A stretch of DNA of 64,000 nt, from positions 62,001-126,000 of the forward strand of contig CAWEGI010000014.1 of the NCBI GenBank assembly GCA_963808815.1, in the 5' to 3' direction. A program made the position numbers and the translations under genes. Below the pieces are notes generated by a model that did not search any database, had not been told where the DNA came from, and was given only the letters and a program-made list of their open reading frames with translations. Positions 11,799-22,547 of the stretch are shown piece after piece. Within the stretch, counting starts at the first letter, position 1. Each line of letters begins with the position of its first letter. The stretch is from DATBLE01 sp963808815 (GTDB taxonomy: Bacteria; Actinomycetota; Thermoleophilia; Gaiellales; Gaiellaceae).

Positions 11799-14455
11799 CT
11801 ATCTTCGGAGCACGAGGCCGAGGCGCGATGCCTTCGCGGTCGCCTGGCCACGGGACTGCACGCCGAGCTTGCCCAGGATCGCCGACACGTGGTGGTCGAC
11901 GGTCTTCCGCGAGACGAACAGCCGCTTGGCGATCTCGGCGTTGCTGAGCCCCTCGGCGACCAGTGCGAGCACTTCCAGCTCGCGTTTTGTCAATCCGGCG
12001 GGATTCGCCCGTGTCGCGGCCCGCGGCCCACGTGGAAGGCCGCGCGCCCCGCGTACGCGCAGCCTGCGCGCGACGATCTGGGCAGCCGGCCTGGCACCGA
12101 GCCGATTGAGCTCGTCGAGCGCCCTACGCCGAGCCGTTTCGTCGTCGACCTCGGCGAGAGCGAGCGCCTGCTCGTACCGGCATCCCGCCGCCTGCCAGGC
12201 ATCTGCAGCCTGCCCCCACTCCCCGCGAAGGTGGTGGAGGAAGGGGCCGCCCGCGCCTTCCGGAATCTCCTCGGTGATCCCGCCGCGTCTCCGCCACCAG
12301 GCGAGCTCGGCGATCGGCCACGGTGAGCCGGACTCCAGTGCGAGCCGGTACGTGTCCCCGGTCGCCTCCAGGATCGCCTCCGACCTGCCTTCGAGCCAGG
12401 CGGCCTCCGCCCGCGCTGCAGCCACCTGCCAGAGCCACCAGAGCTGCCCGGTCCGCCGGGCAACGGCCTCCGCTTCGTCGAGCGGGGTCCCCGGATCGGG
12501 ATCGCCGCGGCGCGCTCGCAGCAGACCCAGAACGATTCTCGCCTGCGCGCACGACAGCGTGCACTGCTCGGAGAGGACGAGAGACACGGTGGCCGCTGCC
12601 TCGTCCCAGTCACCTCGCTCGAGCTCGATCCAGCCGCGCATCGCGAGCAAGAAGCGACCCGGAGCGAGTACGCCGTGCTCCTCGCAATACGCCCGACCGG
12701 CCTCCGCAACACGTTCCATCTGCGCCAACGACCGCGCACGACAACCGGCCACGCCGAGATAGAGATACGCGCGGGCGGCCTGGAAGTGGAGCCCGTTCTC
12801 CGTGGCGGTCTCGAGCGCCCTCTCGAGCTCGGCGGCGCCGGCCGGATCGCCGCGCAGGGAGGCGATGACGCCGAGGGTGCCCCGGGCACTGACCGAAGCC
12901 TCGACGTCGTCGAGACTTCCGGCGAGCTCGAGCGTCCGTTCCGCCCAGCTCGTGACCGCGTCGGCGTCCTCGGCGAAGATCGGCAGCCCGGCCACAGCCG
13001 CATAGGTCATCGCCAGCTCGTGCCCGGCCGGAAGCTGCTCCAGCAGGGTCACAGCCTCCTGAGCCGCCTCTTGGGCCTCCGGTACCCGTCCGAGGTTCAG
13101 GAGCACGAGCGCCCGCGAGCGCATGCTGTTGCCTTCCTGCAGGCGATCGCCCAGCTCCCGATAGCACGTGAGGGCCTCGTCGATGGCCGCAAGAGCATCG
13201 CCGTCCTGGCCGACGAAGTAGCACTCGAGCGATCGGCGCCGCAGGAGGCTCGCGCGCGCATCCAGCGCGGAGACGTTGGAGAAGCGCAGCGCGCGGGCGT
13301 ACTGGGCGGCTGCCTCCCGGTGCGCGCCCAGCGAGGACGCCCGCCCCGCGGCCGGCGCAGCGAAGCGAAGCACGGCCTCGGAATCGCCGGCCTCCTCGGC
13401 GTGATAGGCGAGGCGGGCGAGGTCGGCCGTCTCCCAGTCGACCAGGGCCGCCAGGACGGCGCGGTGCACGGCCAGCCTCCGGTCCGGAGGGGTCGACTCC
13501 TCGATCGCCAGCCGCGCGAGCTCGTGCCGGAACGCGACGCCTCCGCAGTCGGCGACCAGCATGCCCGACGAGAGGCATTCGTCGAGCGCTCCGAGCGCGT
13601 CGCCGGCAATCGTCTCCAGCAGCCTCAGCTCGGCTCGAGGAGGAACCGCAGCGACCAGCTCGAGCAGCGTCCACGCCTGCGGACCGAGCCGCGCGGCCCG
13701 GGCGAGCACCGCGTCGCGCACGGTCGGCGGGATGCGCTCGTCCCCGGCCGCGAGCGACCTCGGTGACGAAGAACGGATTGCCGCCGGTCTGTGCGTAGCA
13801 GCTCGACCGGATCCGTCGCGTAGGGCCGGCCAAGCGGGCGACGGCCGAGGGCGAGAGCGCTTCGAGGCTGGATGCGAGCGCTCGCCCGGCCGGCTCGCCA
13901 GCTCTCCGAGCACCATGCGCAGCGGATGGAACGGCCCGAGCTCCGTGTCGCGGTAGCTCGCCAGCACGAGGGACGGAAGCTGCTCCACCCTGCGCCCGAC
14001 CAGGCGGAGCACGTCGAGCGTCGCTCCGTCGGCCCACTGGACGTCCTCGAGCACCAGGACGGTCGGCTTCCGAGCCGAAAGCTCGCGCATCAGGGCGAGT
14101 GCGACGTCGTGGGGCAGCGCGCCCGCCTCGACCAGCTGGGCGAACTCCCCACCGACCGCCTGACCGACGTCGAGCAGAGGGCCCAACGGCCTGGGCGCAG
14201 CGAGTGCATCGCAGTCGCCCCACAACAGGTACGAGGAGCCGCCGACTGACTCCACGAAGCGACGCACGAGCGCCGTCTTCCCTACGCCCGCCTCACCAGA
14301 AACGAAGACCAGTCGCCCACAACCGGTATCGCGGACGTCGACGAGCGCGTCCTCGAGCGTCTGGAGAACCTCCGATCGCTCGAGCAGCTCTTCCGTCGAA
14401 GAGCCGGACGCCGGTGCGTCTATCTGCCCAGGTGCAGCGATTCCGCAGTGTGCAT
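11799..14455 (-). CDS. LAL-type LuxR-family transcriptional regulator with AAA ATPase domain
   Basis: A large MalT-like regulator of about 880 residues. It has an N-terminal ATPase with Walker A (GEAGVGKTALV) and Walker B (VLVLEDVQWAD), a long helical TPR-like middle, and a C-terminal LuxR helix-turn-helix (LTKRELEVLALVAEGLSNAEIAKRLFVSRKT). Such proteins switch genes on when a ligand binds the middle part; the ligand is unknown. Compensating single-base breaks at about 13760-13900 garble roughly 50 residues and hide NPFFVTEV. The start is uncertain: the ATPase frame has no ATG, GTG or TTG just upstream, and the ATG at 14455 needs one frame correction. It lies behind uvrB on the same strand. 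Confidence 0.88.
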
Positions 14456-14491
14456 CCTTCCGCCTCGCCCCGCAAGCTGCGGAATTCCCTG

Positions 14492-16520
14492 TCAGGCGGT
14501 CACGGCCAGGAGCTCGCGGCGCAGCTCCTTGATCTCGTCGCGCAGCTTCGCCGCGTACTCGAAGCGGAGCTCCTCGGCGGCGGTGTACATCTCCTCCTCG
14601 AGCTCGACGACAGCCGCTCGAGCTCCTCCGGCTCATCCCCTCGACCTCGCGCCTTGCCGCGGCGGCGGCGCGTCGGGACGGTCGGCGACTCGAGCATCAG
14701 GAACTCGGCGATGTCGGAGACGCCCTTGACGATCGACTCGGGCGTGATCCCGTGCTCCTCGTTGTACGCGAGCTGCTTCGCGCGGCGGCGGTTCGTCTCG
14801 TCGAGCGCGCCCTGCGATCGCCTCGGTCATCTTGTCGGCGTAGAGCAGCACCTTGCCGTTGACGTTGCGCGCGGCGCGGCCGATCGTCTGGATCAGCGCC
14901 GTCTTGCCGCGCAGGAAGCCCTCCTTGTCGGCGTCGAGGATCGCGACCAGCGAGACCTCGGGCAGGTCGAGCCCCTCGCGGAGCAGGTTGACGCCGACGA
15001 GCACGTCGTACTCGCCGAGCCGCAGCTCGCGGATGATCTGGATGCGCTCGAGCGTGTCGATCTCCGAGTGGAGGTAGCGCGCCTTGACGCCCGCCTCGAG
15101 CAGGTAGTCGGTCAGGTCCTCGGCCATCTTCTTCGTCAGCGTCGTGACCAGCACGCGCTCGCCCGCCTCCTCGCGGCGGCGGATCTCGTTCAGCAGGTCG
15201 TCGATCTGGTTCTTCGTCGCGCGCAGCTCGACCTCGGGGTCGACGATGAACGTCGGCCGGATCAGCTGCTCGGCGACCACCTTCGAGTGGCGCAGCTCGA
15301 ACGGCCCGGGCGTCGCCGAGACGAACACGAGCTGCGGCACCTTGCCGAGGAACTCGTCGAAGCGCAGCGGCCGGTTGTCGAGCGCCGACGGGAGCCGGAA
15401 GCCGAAGTCGACGAGCGTCTGCTTGCGCGAGCGGTCGCCCTCGTACATGCCGCCGAGCTGCGGGACGGTCTGGTGCGACTCGTCGACGAAGACGACGAAG
15501 TCGTCGGGGAAGTAGTCGATCAGCGTGAACGGGTGCGAGCCCGGCGGCCGGCCCTCGAGGATGGCGCGAGTAGTTCTCGATCCCGTTGCAGAAGCCGAGC
15601 TCCTGCATCATCTCCAGGTCGTACTCGGTGCGCTGCCGGAGCCGGTGCGCCTCGAGCATCTTCCCCTGCTGCTCGAACATGCCGCACCTGCTCGCTCGAG
15701 CTCGTGCCGGATCTCGTCGACCGCGCGCTCGATCGTCGGCTTCGAGGTGACGTACTCGCGTCGCCGGGCCAGATCGACGAGGTTGTCGAGCTGCGCGTAG
15801 ATCTCGCCGGTCAGCGGGTCGAAGTGCGTGATCGACTCGACCTCGTCGCCGAAGAACGAGATGCGGTACGCGGTCTCGGAGTTCGCGGGCTGCACCTCGA
15901 TCACGTCGCCCTTGACGCGGAAGCGGCCGCGGCCGAGCACCGTGTCGTTGCGCACGTACTGGCTCTCGATCAGCTTGCGCAGCGCGGCGTCGCGGTCGGT
16001 CGTCTCGCCCACGTTCGAGGATCGAGCACGCGCTCGCGCCACTCCTCCGGCGAGCCGAGGCCGTAGATGCACGAGACCGAGGCGACGATGACGACGTCGC
16101 GGCGCGTGAGCAGCGCCGAGGTCGCCGCGAGCCGCAGCCGCGAGATGTCGTCGTTCCGGGACGAGTCCTTCTCGATGTAGAGGTCGGCCTGCGGGACGTA
16201 CGCCTCGGGCTGGTAGTAGTCGTAGTACGAGACGAAGTACTCGACCGCGTTGTCCGGGAAGAACTCGCGGAACTCGTTGCAGAGCTGCGCGGCGAGCGTC
16301 TTGTTGTGGGCGATCACGAGCGCCGGGCGGCCGACCTTCTCGATGATCCACGCCATCGTCGCCGTCTTGCCGGTGCCGGTCGCGCCGAGCAGCGTCTGGT
16401 AGCGCTCGCCCGCCTCGATCGACGCGGCGAGCTGTCTCGATCGCCGCCGGCTGGTCGCCGGTCGGGCGAGTAGCCGTCGGAGGTTTTGAACTCGGGCACG
16501 GGAACACAAGGTACCCGCAT
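14492..16520 (-). CDS. uvrB: Excinuclease ABC subunit B (frameshifted)
   Basis: DNA-loading helicase-like subunit of nucleotide excision repair. Motifs present: LLGATGTGKTATMAW (Walker A), VIAHNKTLAAQL, the beta-hairpin YYDYYQPEAYVP, SSRNDDISRLRLAATSALL, VSATPGPFELRHS, GVNLLREGLDLPEVSLV and QTIGRAARNVNG, and a C-terminal UVR motif ending RELLAVTA. About ten single-base breaks occur. ATG at 16520 is the longest start; GTG codons just inside (VPVPEF or VPEF) fit the family start better. The ATG overlaps the divergent neighbour's ATG. No LexA box is visible here, unlike at uvrA. Confidence 0.95.
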
Positions 16521-16992
16521 GGCAACGGCTGAACCGATGCCCCCCTACGCGCGCCTACGCCGCGATCACTGGGCACGTTCGCGGGCGGCCTCGCGGCGGC
16601 CGGCGTCGCTCGGCCGCCTGCTCGACCGCGACCCGCAATGCCAGACCGCGCTCGATCTCGTCGTCCTCTCGGCAGCGACGTTCAAGGCGGCGCGCACGCT
16701 CGCCCGCGACGAGGTGACGAGCTTCATCCGCGAGCCGTTCGTGCGACGGCCACGCCCACGAGGGCGGCGAGGAGCCGGTCGAGACCGGCGACCTCCACGC
16801 AGGCGATCGGCGAGCTCGTCACGTGCAGCCGCTGCGTCGGCACGTGGGTGGCGGCCGGCCTGACGGCCACGCAGGTGCTGGCGCCGCGCTTCGGGCGCCT
16901 GCTGACGTGGTCGCTGGCGGCCGCCGGCGCGAACGACTTCCTGCAGGCCGGCGTTCGCGGCGCTGACGCGCGAGCGAGTAGCCGTCGCCTAG
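16519..16992 (+). CDS. DUF1360 membrane protein (frameshifted)
   Basis: About 155 residues. After removing single-base insertions near 16567 and 16745 it reads ITGTFAGGLAAAG, LDLVVLSAATFKAARTLARDEVTSFIREPF, then GELVTCSRCVGTWVAAGL, WSLAAAGANDFLQAGF. The TFKxAR..DxVTxFIREPF block and the TC..C.GTWVA motif are characteristic of DUF1360, a family of small membrane proteins of unknown role. Start ATG at 16519, divergent from and touching uvrB. The stop shares CTAG with the convergent deazaflavin-type gene. Confidence 0.8.
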
Positions 16993-17419
16993 GCGGGCTC
17001 GAGGACGACGACCGGGATCTGCCGGGTCGTCTTCTGTCTGGTACTCGGCGTAGGGCGGGTAGAGCGCGACCATCATGCGCCCAGAGCCGCTCGCGCTCCT
17101 CGCCTTCGGCGTCGCGCGCACGGACGTGAACGTCGCTCGCCGTCCGACCTGGACCTCGGCTTCGCCGGCCCGGAGGTTCAGATACCAGGCCGGGTGCTTC
17201 GGGATCGCCGCCCTTCGAGGCGATCACGACGTAGCGTTGTCACCGTCCCGCCCGTAGAGGAGCGGCACCGTCCGCTTCTTGCCCGTCTTGCGGCCGCGCG
17301 ACGGTGAGGAGCAGCGTCGCGACGCCTGCCCATCGTCCCGCCGAGCCTTCCCGCCGCGACAGCGCGGTAGAGCGCGCGTGTGGAGCCCGCCCATCACCCT
17401 GAACATCAGCCTGCTTCAT
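16989..17419 (-). CDS. Deazaflavin-dependent nitroreductase-family protein, second copy (frameshifted)
   Basis: Reads MKQ, MFRVMGGLHT, then TLLLTV and GRKTGKKRTVPLLYGRDGDN, YVVIASKGGDP and LYPPYAEYQTKT after correction, ending RQIPVVVLEPA. The GRKTG-R-PL-Y and ASKGG-P..P-WY-NL pattern marks the actinobacterial F420-dependent DDN-like family, distinct from the copy at 2534. Start ATG at 17419 overlaps the pabC stop (ATGA), so it belongs to the pab operon. About four breaks. Substrate unknown. Confidence 0.78.
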
Positions 17420-18248
17420 GACGCCAGCTCCCGGAGCGCGGCCTGCGAGCTGCAGCGGCCGCCGCGGGCCCGCGCTCGAACGGCGTGCCCGTCGACGGAC
17501 GACGACCGGCATCACCTCGCGCACCGACGACGAGGTGAAGACCTCGTCGGCCCGAGCAGCTCGTCGAGCGGGAACGCGCCCTCGCGCACCTCGTAGCCGA
17601 GCCGAGCCGCCTCCAGGAGCACCGCCGCGCGTCACGCCGGCGAGGATGCCGAGGTCGAGCGACGGCGTGTAGAGCGTCTCGCCCGCGCCGCCACCAGACG
17701 TTCGTCACCGGCCCCTCGAGCACGATGCCGTCGTCGCGGACGAAGACCGCGTCGTCGGCGCCGCGCGCCCGCGCCTCCGCCTCGGCGGCCATGTTCACCG
17801 CGTAGCTCGTCGACTTCACGCCGCCGAGCAGCCACGGCGCCTCGGCCCGGACGCCGAGCAGCGAGATCAGCGCGATCCCGCGCGCGCGCCGCTCCTCGAG
17901 GTCGGCCGGCAGCGCGCTGACGAGCGCGAGCGGCACCGGCTGCGCCGCGCCCTCGCGGCCCGGGCGTCAGGTAGAGGCGGAGCACGGCGTCCGGCTCGCC
18001 GGCGGCCGCGAGCGCCTGCGCCGCCGAGCTCGTCGAACCCGCCGCGGCCACGCGATGCCGAGCCGCTCGGCCGAGGCGCGCATCCGCGCCGAGGTGCTCG
18101 GCGAGCCGGAACGGGCGGCCGCCGTAGACGCGCATCGTCTCGAAGGCCGCGCGGCCGCGCAGCAGCGCCTCGTCGTCGGCGTGGAGCACCGGCTCGTCCG
18201 GCGGCGACGAGGCCGCGCCCGGCGACGGCGACCGCGAGCAGGCGTCAT
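17416..18248 (-). CDS. pabC: Aminotransferase class IV, probable 4-amino-4-deoxychorismate lyase (frameshifted)
   Basis: A PLP enzyme of fold type IV, with ALLRGRAAFETMRVYGGRPFRL, LGGVKSTSYAVNMAAEAEARARGADDAVF (the Lys of VKSTSY is the expected PLP lysine), VLEGPVTNVWW and EVFTSSSVREVMPV. Placement directly behind pabB, with a start overlapping the pabB stop (ATGA at 18245-18248), supports a role in releasing p-aminobenzoate for folate. Branched-chain or D-amino acid aminotransferases share the fold, so PabC is an inference from context. About six single-base breaks. Confidence 0.82.
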
Positions 18249-19303
18249 CGCGCGGACCGGCTCCGCGCAGCGGCGCGCCGATCGCCTCGAGCAGCGGGCG
18301 CGCCTTGACCAGCGACTCCTCGATCTCGGCCTCCGGGCTCGGAGTCCCAGACGATCCCGCCGCCGACCCAGAGGTGGATGCGCCCCTCGGCGACCGCGAA
18401 CGTGCGGATCGTCAGCGCGAGGTCGAGGTCGCCGTTCGGGTAGATCGCGCCCGAGCGCGCCCATCGAGGCGCCGCGGCCGACCGGCTCGAGCGCGGCGAT
18501 GTGGTCGATCGCCGAGATCTTCGGCGCGCCCGTCACCGAGCCGCCCGGGAACGTCGCCTCGAGCAGCTCGGTCAGCGCCGACGTCCTCGCGCAGCCGGCC
18601 CTCGACCGTCGAGACCAGGTGCGACGACGCCGGCGAGCTCGTGCTCGGCCATCAGCTCCGGCCAGCGCACGCAGCCGGGCTCGCAGACGCGCGAGAGGTC
18701 GTTGCGCTCGAGGTCGACGATCATCACGTGCTCGGCGGCGTCCTTCTCCGACTCGGCCAGCTCGTCGTCTCGCCGAGCGGCCGCGTCCCCTTGATCGGCT
18801 TCGTCCAGACCCGCCGGCCGCGGCGCGCGAGGAAGAGCTCGGGCGAGGCGGAGACGACCGCCCAGCCGTCGCCGACGAGCGGGCGCGGCTCGAGCGGCCG
18901 GAGCGGCGCGAGCGCCGCGGCGAGCCCGGCCGGGTCGCCGCGGAACGGCGCCGAGAGATGCTGGACGAGGTTGACCTGGTAGACGTCGCCGGCCGCGATC
19001 GCCGTCGCGCACGCGCCTCGACGGCCGCGCGCGTACGCCGCCTCGTCCCAGGTCCGCTCCCACTCGCCGATCGCGGAACGCGCCCGGCCGGCGGAGCGGC
19101 TCGTCCGCGCGCCGGACCCGCGACCGCGGCCGGCGGCAGCGGGCACGGCTCCGGCGGGTCGGGCGCCGTCCGTGCGGCGGAGCGCCCGCGACAGCCCGTA
19201 CCCGAGGTAGACGTCGGCGACGAGCCCGTCGCCGCCGCCTTCGAAGAAGCCCTGCCGCGCGCAGCTCGCGCTCGACGTCCGCGAGCGAGCCAAGCGCCTT
19301 CAC
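18245..19303 (-). CDS. pabB: Aminodeoxychorismate synthase component I (frameshifted)
   Basis: Chorismate-using enzyme of the TrpE/PabB/MenF fold. It has AGDVYQVNLVQHLSAPF, ASPELFL, KPIKGTRPLGE, the metal and chorismate block HVMIVDLERNDLSRVCEPGCV, FPGGSVTGAPKISAI and GDLDLALTIRTF. DVYQVNL and pairing with pabC favour PabB over TrpE. GTG start at 19303 (VKALGSLADVEREL). About eight breaks, and the N-terminal 80 residues are scrambled. The stop overlaps pabC. Confidence 0.9.
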
Positions 19304-19332
19304 ACTCCTACGCTAACCGGCGACGACACGGC

Positions 19333-20564
19333 TCACGAAGTCGTGACGGGAAGCGCATCCCGCCGGCGCAGGGTCGCGACCGCCCGGGTCCCCATCGTCA
19401 GCGTCTGAACGGCGCGGCACGAGCAGGAAGACCGGCCGGCAGCCCCCAGTGGGCGAGGATCACCCCGGCGCCGAGGAAGCCCGATCGGGCGCAGCGAGCT
19501 GGTTGATCGCGAGGACCGCGGTCAGCGCCTGCGAGCGGACCGCAGGCGGCACGATCAGGGTCAGCAACGCGTGGAGCGACGGATTGACGATCCCGTTGGC
19601 GAACCCGGCGAGGAGCAACGCGGCCGCGATCCACGGCGGCCCCGGCGCCGACGAGCAGCCAGAGCGGTGCCGCCTGCGCCGAGCACGAACACGGCGATCA
19701 GCGGTCGCCGGCTCCATCCGCTTCGCGCACGCGGAACGAGAGCGACGTTGCCGGCGACGGCCGCGACGCCGAAGCAGGCGAGCAGGATCCCGGCGACCTT
19801 CGCGTTCCCGTCGTACTCGCGTGAAGGCGTAGAACGGGAGCGTCGCGAACAGCGCGTTCCACGCGGCGTCGCCGACGGCCATCGTCACCGTCCACGCGAG
19901 CGAAGCAGCCGGTTGCGCCCGAGGTAGCGGACGCCGGCGAGGACGCCGCTGGCTCGTCGGTCGCCTCGACCGGCCGGCCGCCGCGGCACGAAGAGCGCGA
20001 TCAGGACGAGCGCGAACGAGGAACGTCGCCGCGTCGACGACCAGCACGGCCGGCGCGCCGATCAGCGCGATCAGGACGCCGGCGAGCGGCGGCCCGATCA
20101 GCATCGTGATCCGTGGTCGCACCCTGGAGCCACGCGTTCGCCGCGCTCGACGTCGCCTCGTCGTCGCCGAGGAGCTCGGCGAGCACGACGCGCTGCGCCG
20201 CGAAGTACGGGCCGAACAGGCCGCCGATCGCGAAGACGATCGCGAGCAGGAGCCCGAACGAGAGCAGCCCGGCCCAGTGCAGCAGCGGGACGAGCAGGAT
20301 CGCCGGCGCCGGCGATCGCGTTCACGATCACCATCGTCCGGCGGCGCGCCGAGCCGCGGCAGCGACGTGGCCGCCGGGAATGCCGCAGACGCGCGACCCG
20401 AGCGCCTCGGCGGCGAGGACGAGGCCCATCCGCGACGGCCGACCCGGTCGTCGAGAGCACGAACCAGGGCAGCGCCAGCCAGGTCATCATCGACCCCGTC
20501 GTCGAGACGACCTCCGCCGCCAGCAGCGCGGCCAGACCCGCTGTCCCGGAGCAGTCACGCTCAC
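19333..20564 (-). CDS. MFS transporter (frameshifted)
   Basis: Twelve-segment major facilitator type protein of about 400 residues. It contains LAALLAAEVVSTTGSMMTWLALPWFVLSTTGS at the start and GPPLAGVLIALIGAPAVLVVDAATFL, GLFATLPFYAF, LLLAGFANGIVNPSLHALLTLIVPP and FLGAGVILAHWGLPA later. The pattern resembles MFS exporters of the MefA / tetracycline-efflux type (DHA3). GTG start at 20564 overlaps the DUF4097 stop (GTGA). The end, VATLRRRDALPVTTS, lies 29 bases before pabB. About ten breaks. Cargo unknown. Confidence 0.8.
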
Positions 20565-21462
20565 GCGCGGACGATCCTGATGTCGCCGCTCATCGTCGCG
20601 CCCTTCACCTCGACCAGCGGGCCGCCGGTGGCGACCTCGACGCCGCCGAGCTCGACCTCGGAGGTCGTGTCGCCGCTGAGCGACGTCGCGTCGACGTGGA
20701 GCCGCGAGCCCTGCTTGATCCCGACGCGGACGTCGCCCGAGGCGGACTTGACGTCGACCTCGCCCTCGCGCGATCGAGCCGATCGTGCATGTCGCCGGAG
20801 GCGGTCTGGAGCGTTGACGCGCTTCGCCGCCTCGCCGATCTGCGACGTCGCCCGAGGCGCGAGCGGATCGTGCCGCCGCCGGCGACCGAGCTCAGATCTG
20901 GACGTCGCCGGAGGCGGTGTTCACGTCGGCCGGCCGCCGACGGCGCCGAGCTGCACGTCGCCGCTCGCCGAGCGGATCTTGACGTCGCGCTCGACGTCCT
21001 CGACCTGCACGTCGCCGGAGGCGGTGTTCACCTCGAGCGCGCCGAGCCGACCGTCGGCGCGGAAGTCGCCGAGGCGATGTTGGCGTCGACGTCGGCGCCG
21101 TGCGGCGCGCGGACGCGGATCGTCGAACTCGTCGCCCTTGAGGCCGAATCGCTTCCGGCCCTCGACGACGATGTCGCGGCCGTGCTGCTCGACCTTCAGG
21201 TCCTCGAGCGTCGCCGCGGATCGCCTCGACCTCGACGGTCGTCTCGGCGACGTCGGCCGTCTCGACCTCGATGCGGCCGGCGCCGATGCCGAAGCGGAGC
21301 TTCGGCGGCTCGGGCGTGGCGAACTCGTACCTCACCGGGACCTCCTCCTCCGCGGCGACGCGCGCGGACGCCGGGTCGGCCGGAGGTCGACGCGGTCGTT
21401 GCGGCGATCGCGACGTGCTCCCACTCGGGAGATGTCCGAACAGTCCGAGATGCGAACCTCAT
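20561..21462 (-). CDS. DUF4097 (Toast-rack) family beta-repeat protein (frameshifted)
   Basis: Starts MRFASRTVRTSPEW at 21462, 7 bases after a strong ribosome site (AAGGAGGAG). After a break near 21380 it continues RYEFATPEPPKLRFGIGAGRIEVETADVAETTVEVEAIRGD, then runs as short beta repeats with the signature ASGDVQI/L repeated about six times, ending GATMSGDIRIVRA. This is typical of the DUF4097 / DUF2807 beta-solenoid proteins. There is no signal peptide. Near-identical DNA repeats encode the units (for example around 20905-20930 and 21008-21031). Between a regulator and a transporter, it may sense or scaffold at the membrane; that is inference. Confidence 0.8.
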
Positions 21463-21466
21463 CGCT

Positions 21467-21476
21467 CTCCTCCTTT
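21467..21476 (-). promoter_or_regulatory. Strong ribosome binding site of the DUF4097 gene
   Basis: AAAGGAGGAG read on the minus strand, ending 4 bases before the ATG at 21462. It decides this start over the GTG at 21335 and also covers the last bases of the regulator's stop codon. Confidence 0.8.
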
Positions 21477-21936
21477 CAGCTCTGGCCGTAGCCGGTCAGG
21501 CGGCTGCCGATGCGGCCGCCCGACGCGACCGCGCTCGGTCAGACCGCGGGCCAGCGCCTTGACGATCCAGGTGTTGACGGAGACGCCCTCCTTCGCCGCG
21601 GCGCCCTCGACCGACGTCTTCAGCGAGTCGGGGAGGCGCAGGGTGATGCGGGCGGTGAGGCCGTCCTCGGCCGGCGGGCGCCGGGGCTGCCTCCTCGTGC
21701 TCGACGTAGACGAGCGAGGGCTCCTGGCCGGCGAGGCGGACCTCGACGTGGCCCGCGGGGAGCTGCGAGCTGACCTCGAGCGCCGCCTCGGACAGGAGCT
21801 CGAGCAGGCGGAGCCGGAGCGAAGGGGCGAGCGCCTGGCTCAGCCGCTCCGCGGCGGCCGCGACCTGCTCGTCGCCGATGCCCGCCAGGGCGGCGAGCTC
21901 GGACTGCAGTGCCTGGACGTGCGTATCGAGTTGCAT
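21476..21936 (-). CDS. Ribbon-helix-helix (HicB-like) DNA-binding regulator (frameshifted)
   Basis: About 150 residues. The N-terminal half (MQLDTHVQALQSELAALAGIGDEQVAAAAERLSQAL then LRLLELLSEAALEVSSQL) is helical. The C-terminal part has the RHH/Arc-type pattern RITLRLPDSLKTSVEGAAAKEGVSVNTWIVKALARGL and ends GRIGSRLTGYGQS after correction. One or two breaks lie near 21540 and 21690. The promoter overlaps a tandem 8-bp repeat, so autoregulation is likely. It is the first gene of a minus-strand run with the DUF4097, MFS and pab genes. Confidence 0.8.
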
Positions 21937-21938
21937 CG

Positions 21939-21957
21939 TGACATCATTATGACATCA
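21939..21957. promoter_or_regulatory. Tandem operator-like repeat (TGACATCA x2, 11-bp phase)
   Basis: TGACATCA at 21939-21946 and again at 21950-21957, spaced exactly one helical turn apart and overlapping the -10 box. RHH repressors of the Arc/CopG class bind such paired short sites, so it is the likely binding site of the protein encoded just downstream. Confidence 0.65.
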
Positions 21958-21973
21958 CTTAGCTGTCTGTCAA
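21946..21973 (-). promoter_or_regulatory. Sigma-A type promoter of the RHH regulator (leaderless)
   Basis: On the minus strand TTGACA (21968-21973), a 16-base spacer, then CATAAT (21946-21951). The predicted start of transcription falls 0-3 bases before the ATG at 21936, and there is no ribosome site, so the mRNA is probably leaderless. The -35 box contains the stop codon of the upstream transglycosylase gene. Confidence 0.75.
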
Positions 21974-22543
21974 GTGTCGTTCTGTTGTCGGAGTGACGCG
22001 TAGGCGTGCCGGTAGGTCGTCTTCAGGCTGCTCGACGCGGTCGACGAAGCTCGCGGGTCTCGGCGAACTGGATCGGCAAGCCGCTGCGCGCGCCAGCGGT
22101 CGACGTTCGCCTGGCCGGCGTTGTAGGCGGCGAGCGCGAGCCGCTCGGAGCCGTACTTGTCGAGCAGGTGCCGGAGGTACCACGCGCCGTAGCGGACGTT
22201 GATCTCGGGGTCGTAGAGGTCGGAGACGCGGAACTGCGAGCCGCCGGTGCGCGCGGCGATCCCCTTCGCCGTCTCGGGCAGCAGCTGCATCAGCCCGATC
22301 GCGCCGCGGTCCGAGCGCGCGTCGGCGTCGAACTTGCTCTCCTGGTAGATCACCGCCGCGAGCAGCGCCGGGTCGAGGTGGTAGTTCCGCGCGTGCCCGC
22401 GGACGATCGTCCTCGTAGTGGAGCGGGTGCCGAGCCGCTCGTACCAGCCGGGCTGCGTGAAGTGGATCGTCCCGAACGACGGCGAGCAGGACCGCGATCA
22501 CGGTCAGCGCCGAGGACGAGCCGGCCGCGAGCAGCCGCGTCAC
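21970..22543 (-). CDS. Lytic transglycosylase, SLT domain (frameshifted)
   Basis: Cleaves peptidoglycan glycan strands. GTG start (MTRLLAAGSSSALTVIAVLLAV) gives an N-terminal signal or anchor segment. The catalytic domain follows: NYHLDPALLAAVIYQESKFDADARSDRGAIGLMQLLPETA, with the catalytic Glu in QESKF, then LYDPEINVRYGAWYLRHLLDKYG and LALAAYNAG. About 190 residues, close to a minimal SLT protein. Three or four breaks near 22060, 22090, 22415 and 22480. It starts 4 bases after the coaE stop. Confidence 0.9.
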
Positions 22544-22547
22544 TCGG

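Noticed and set aside
10491..12326. 611-codon plus-strand frame across the arylsulfotransferase-like gene and LuxR regulator
   Set aside because: Antisense shadow of two recognisable minus-strand proteins; no motif or ribosome site.
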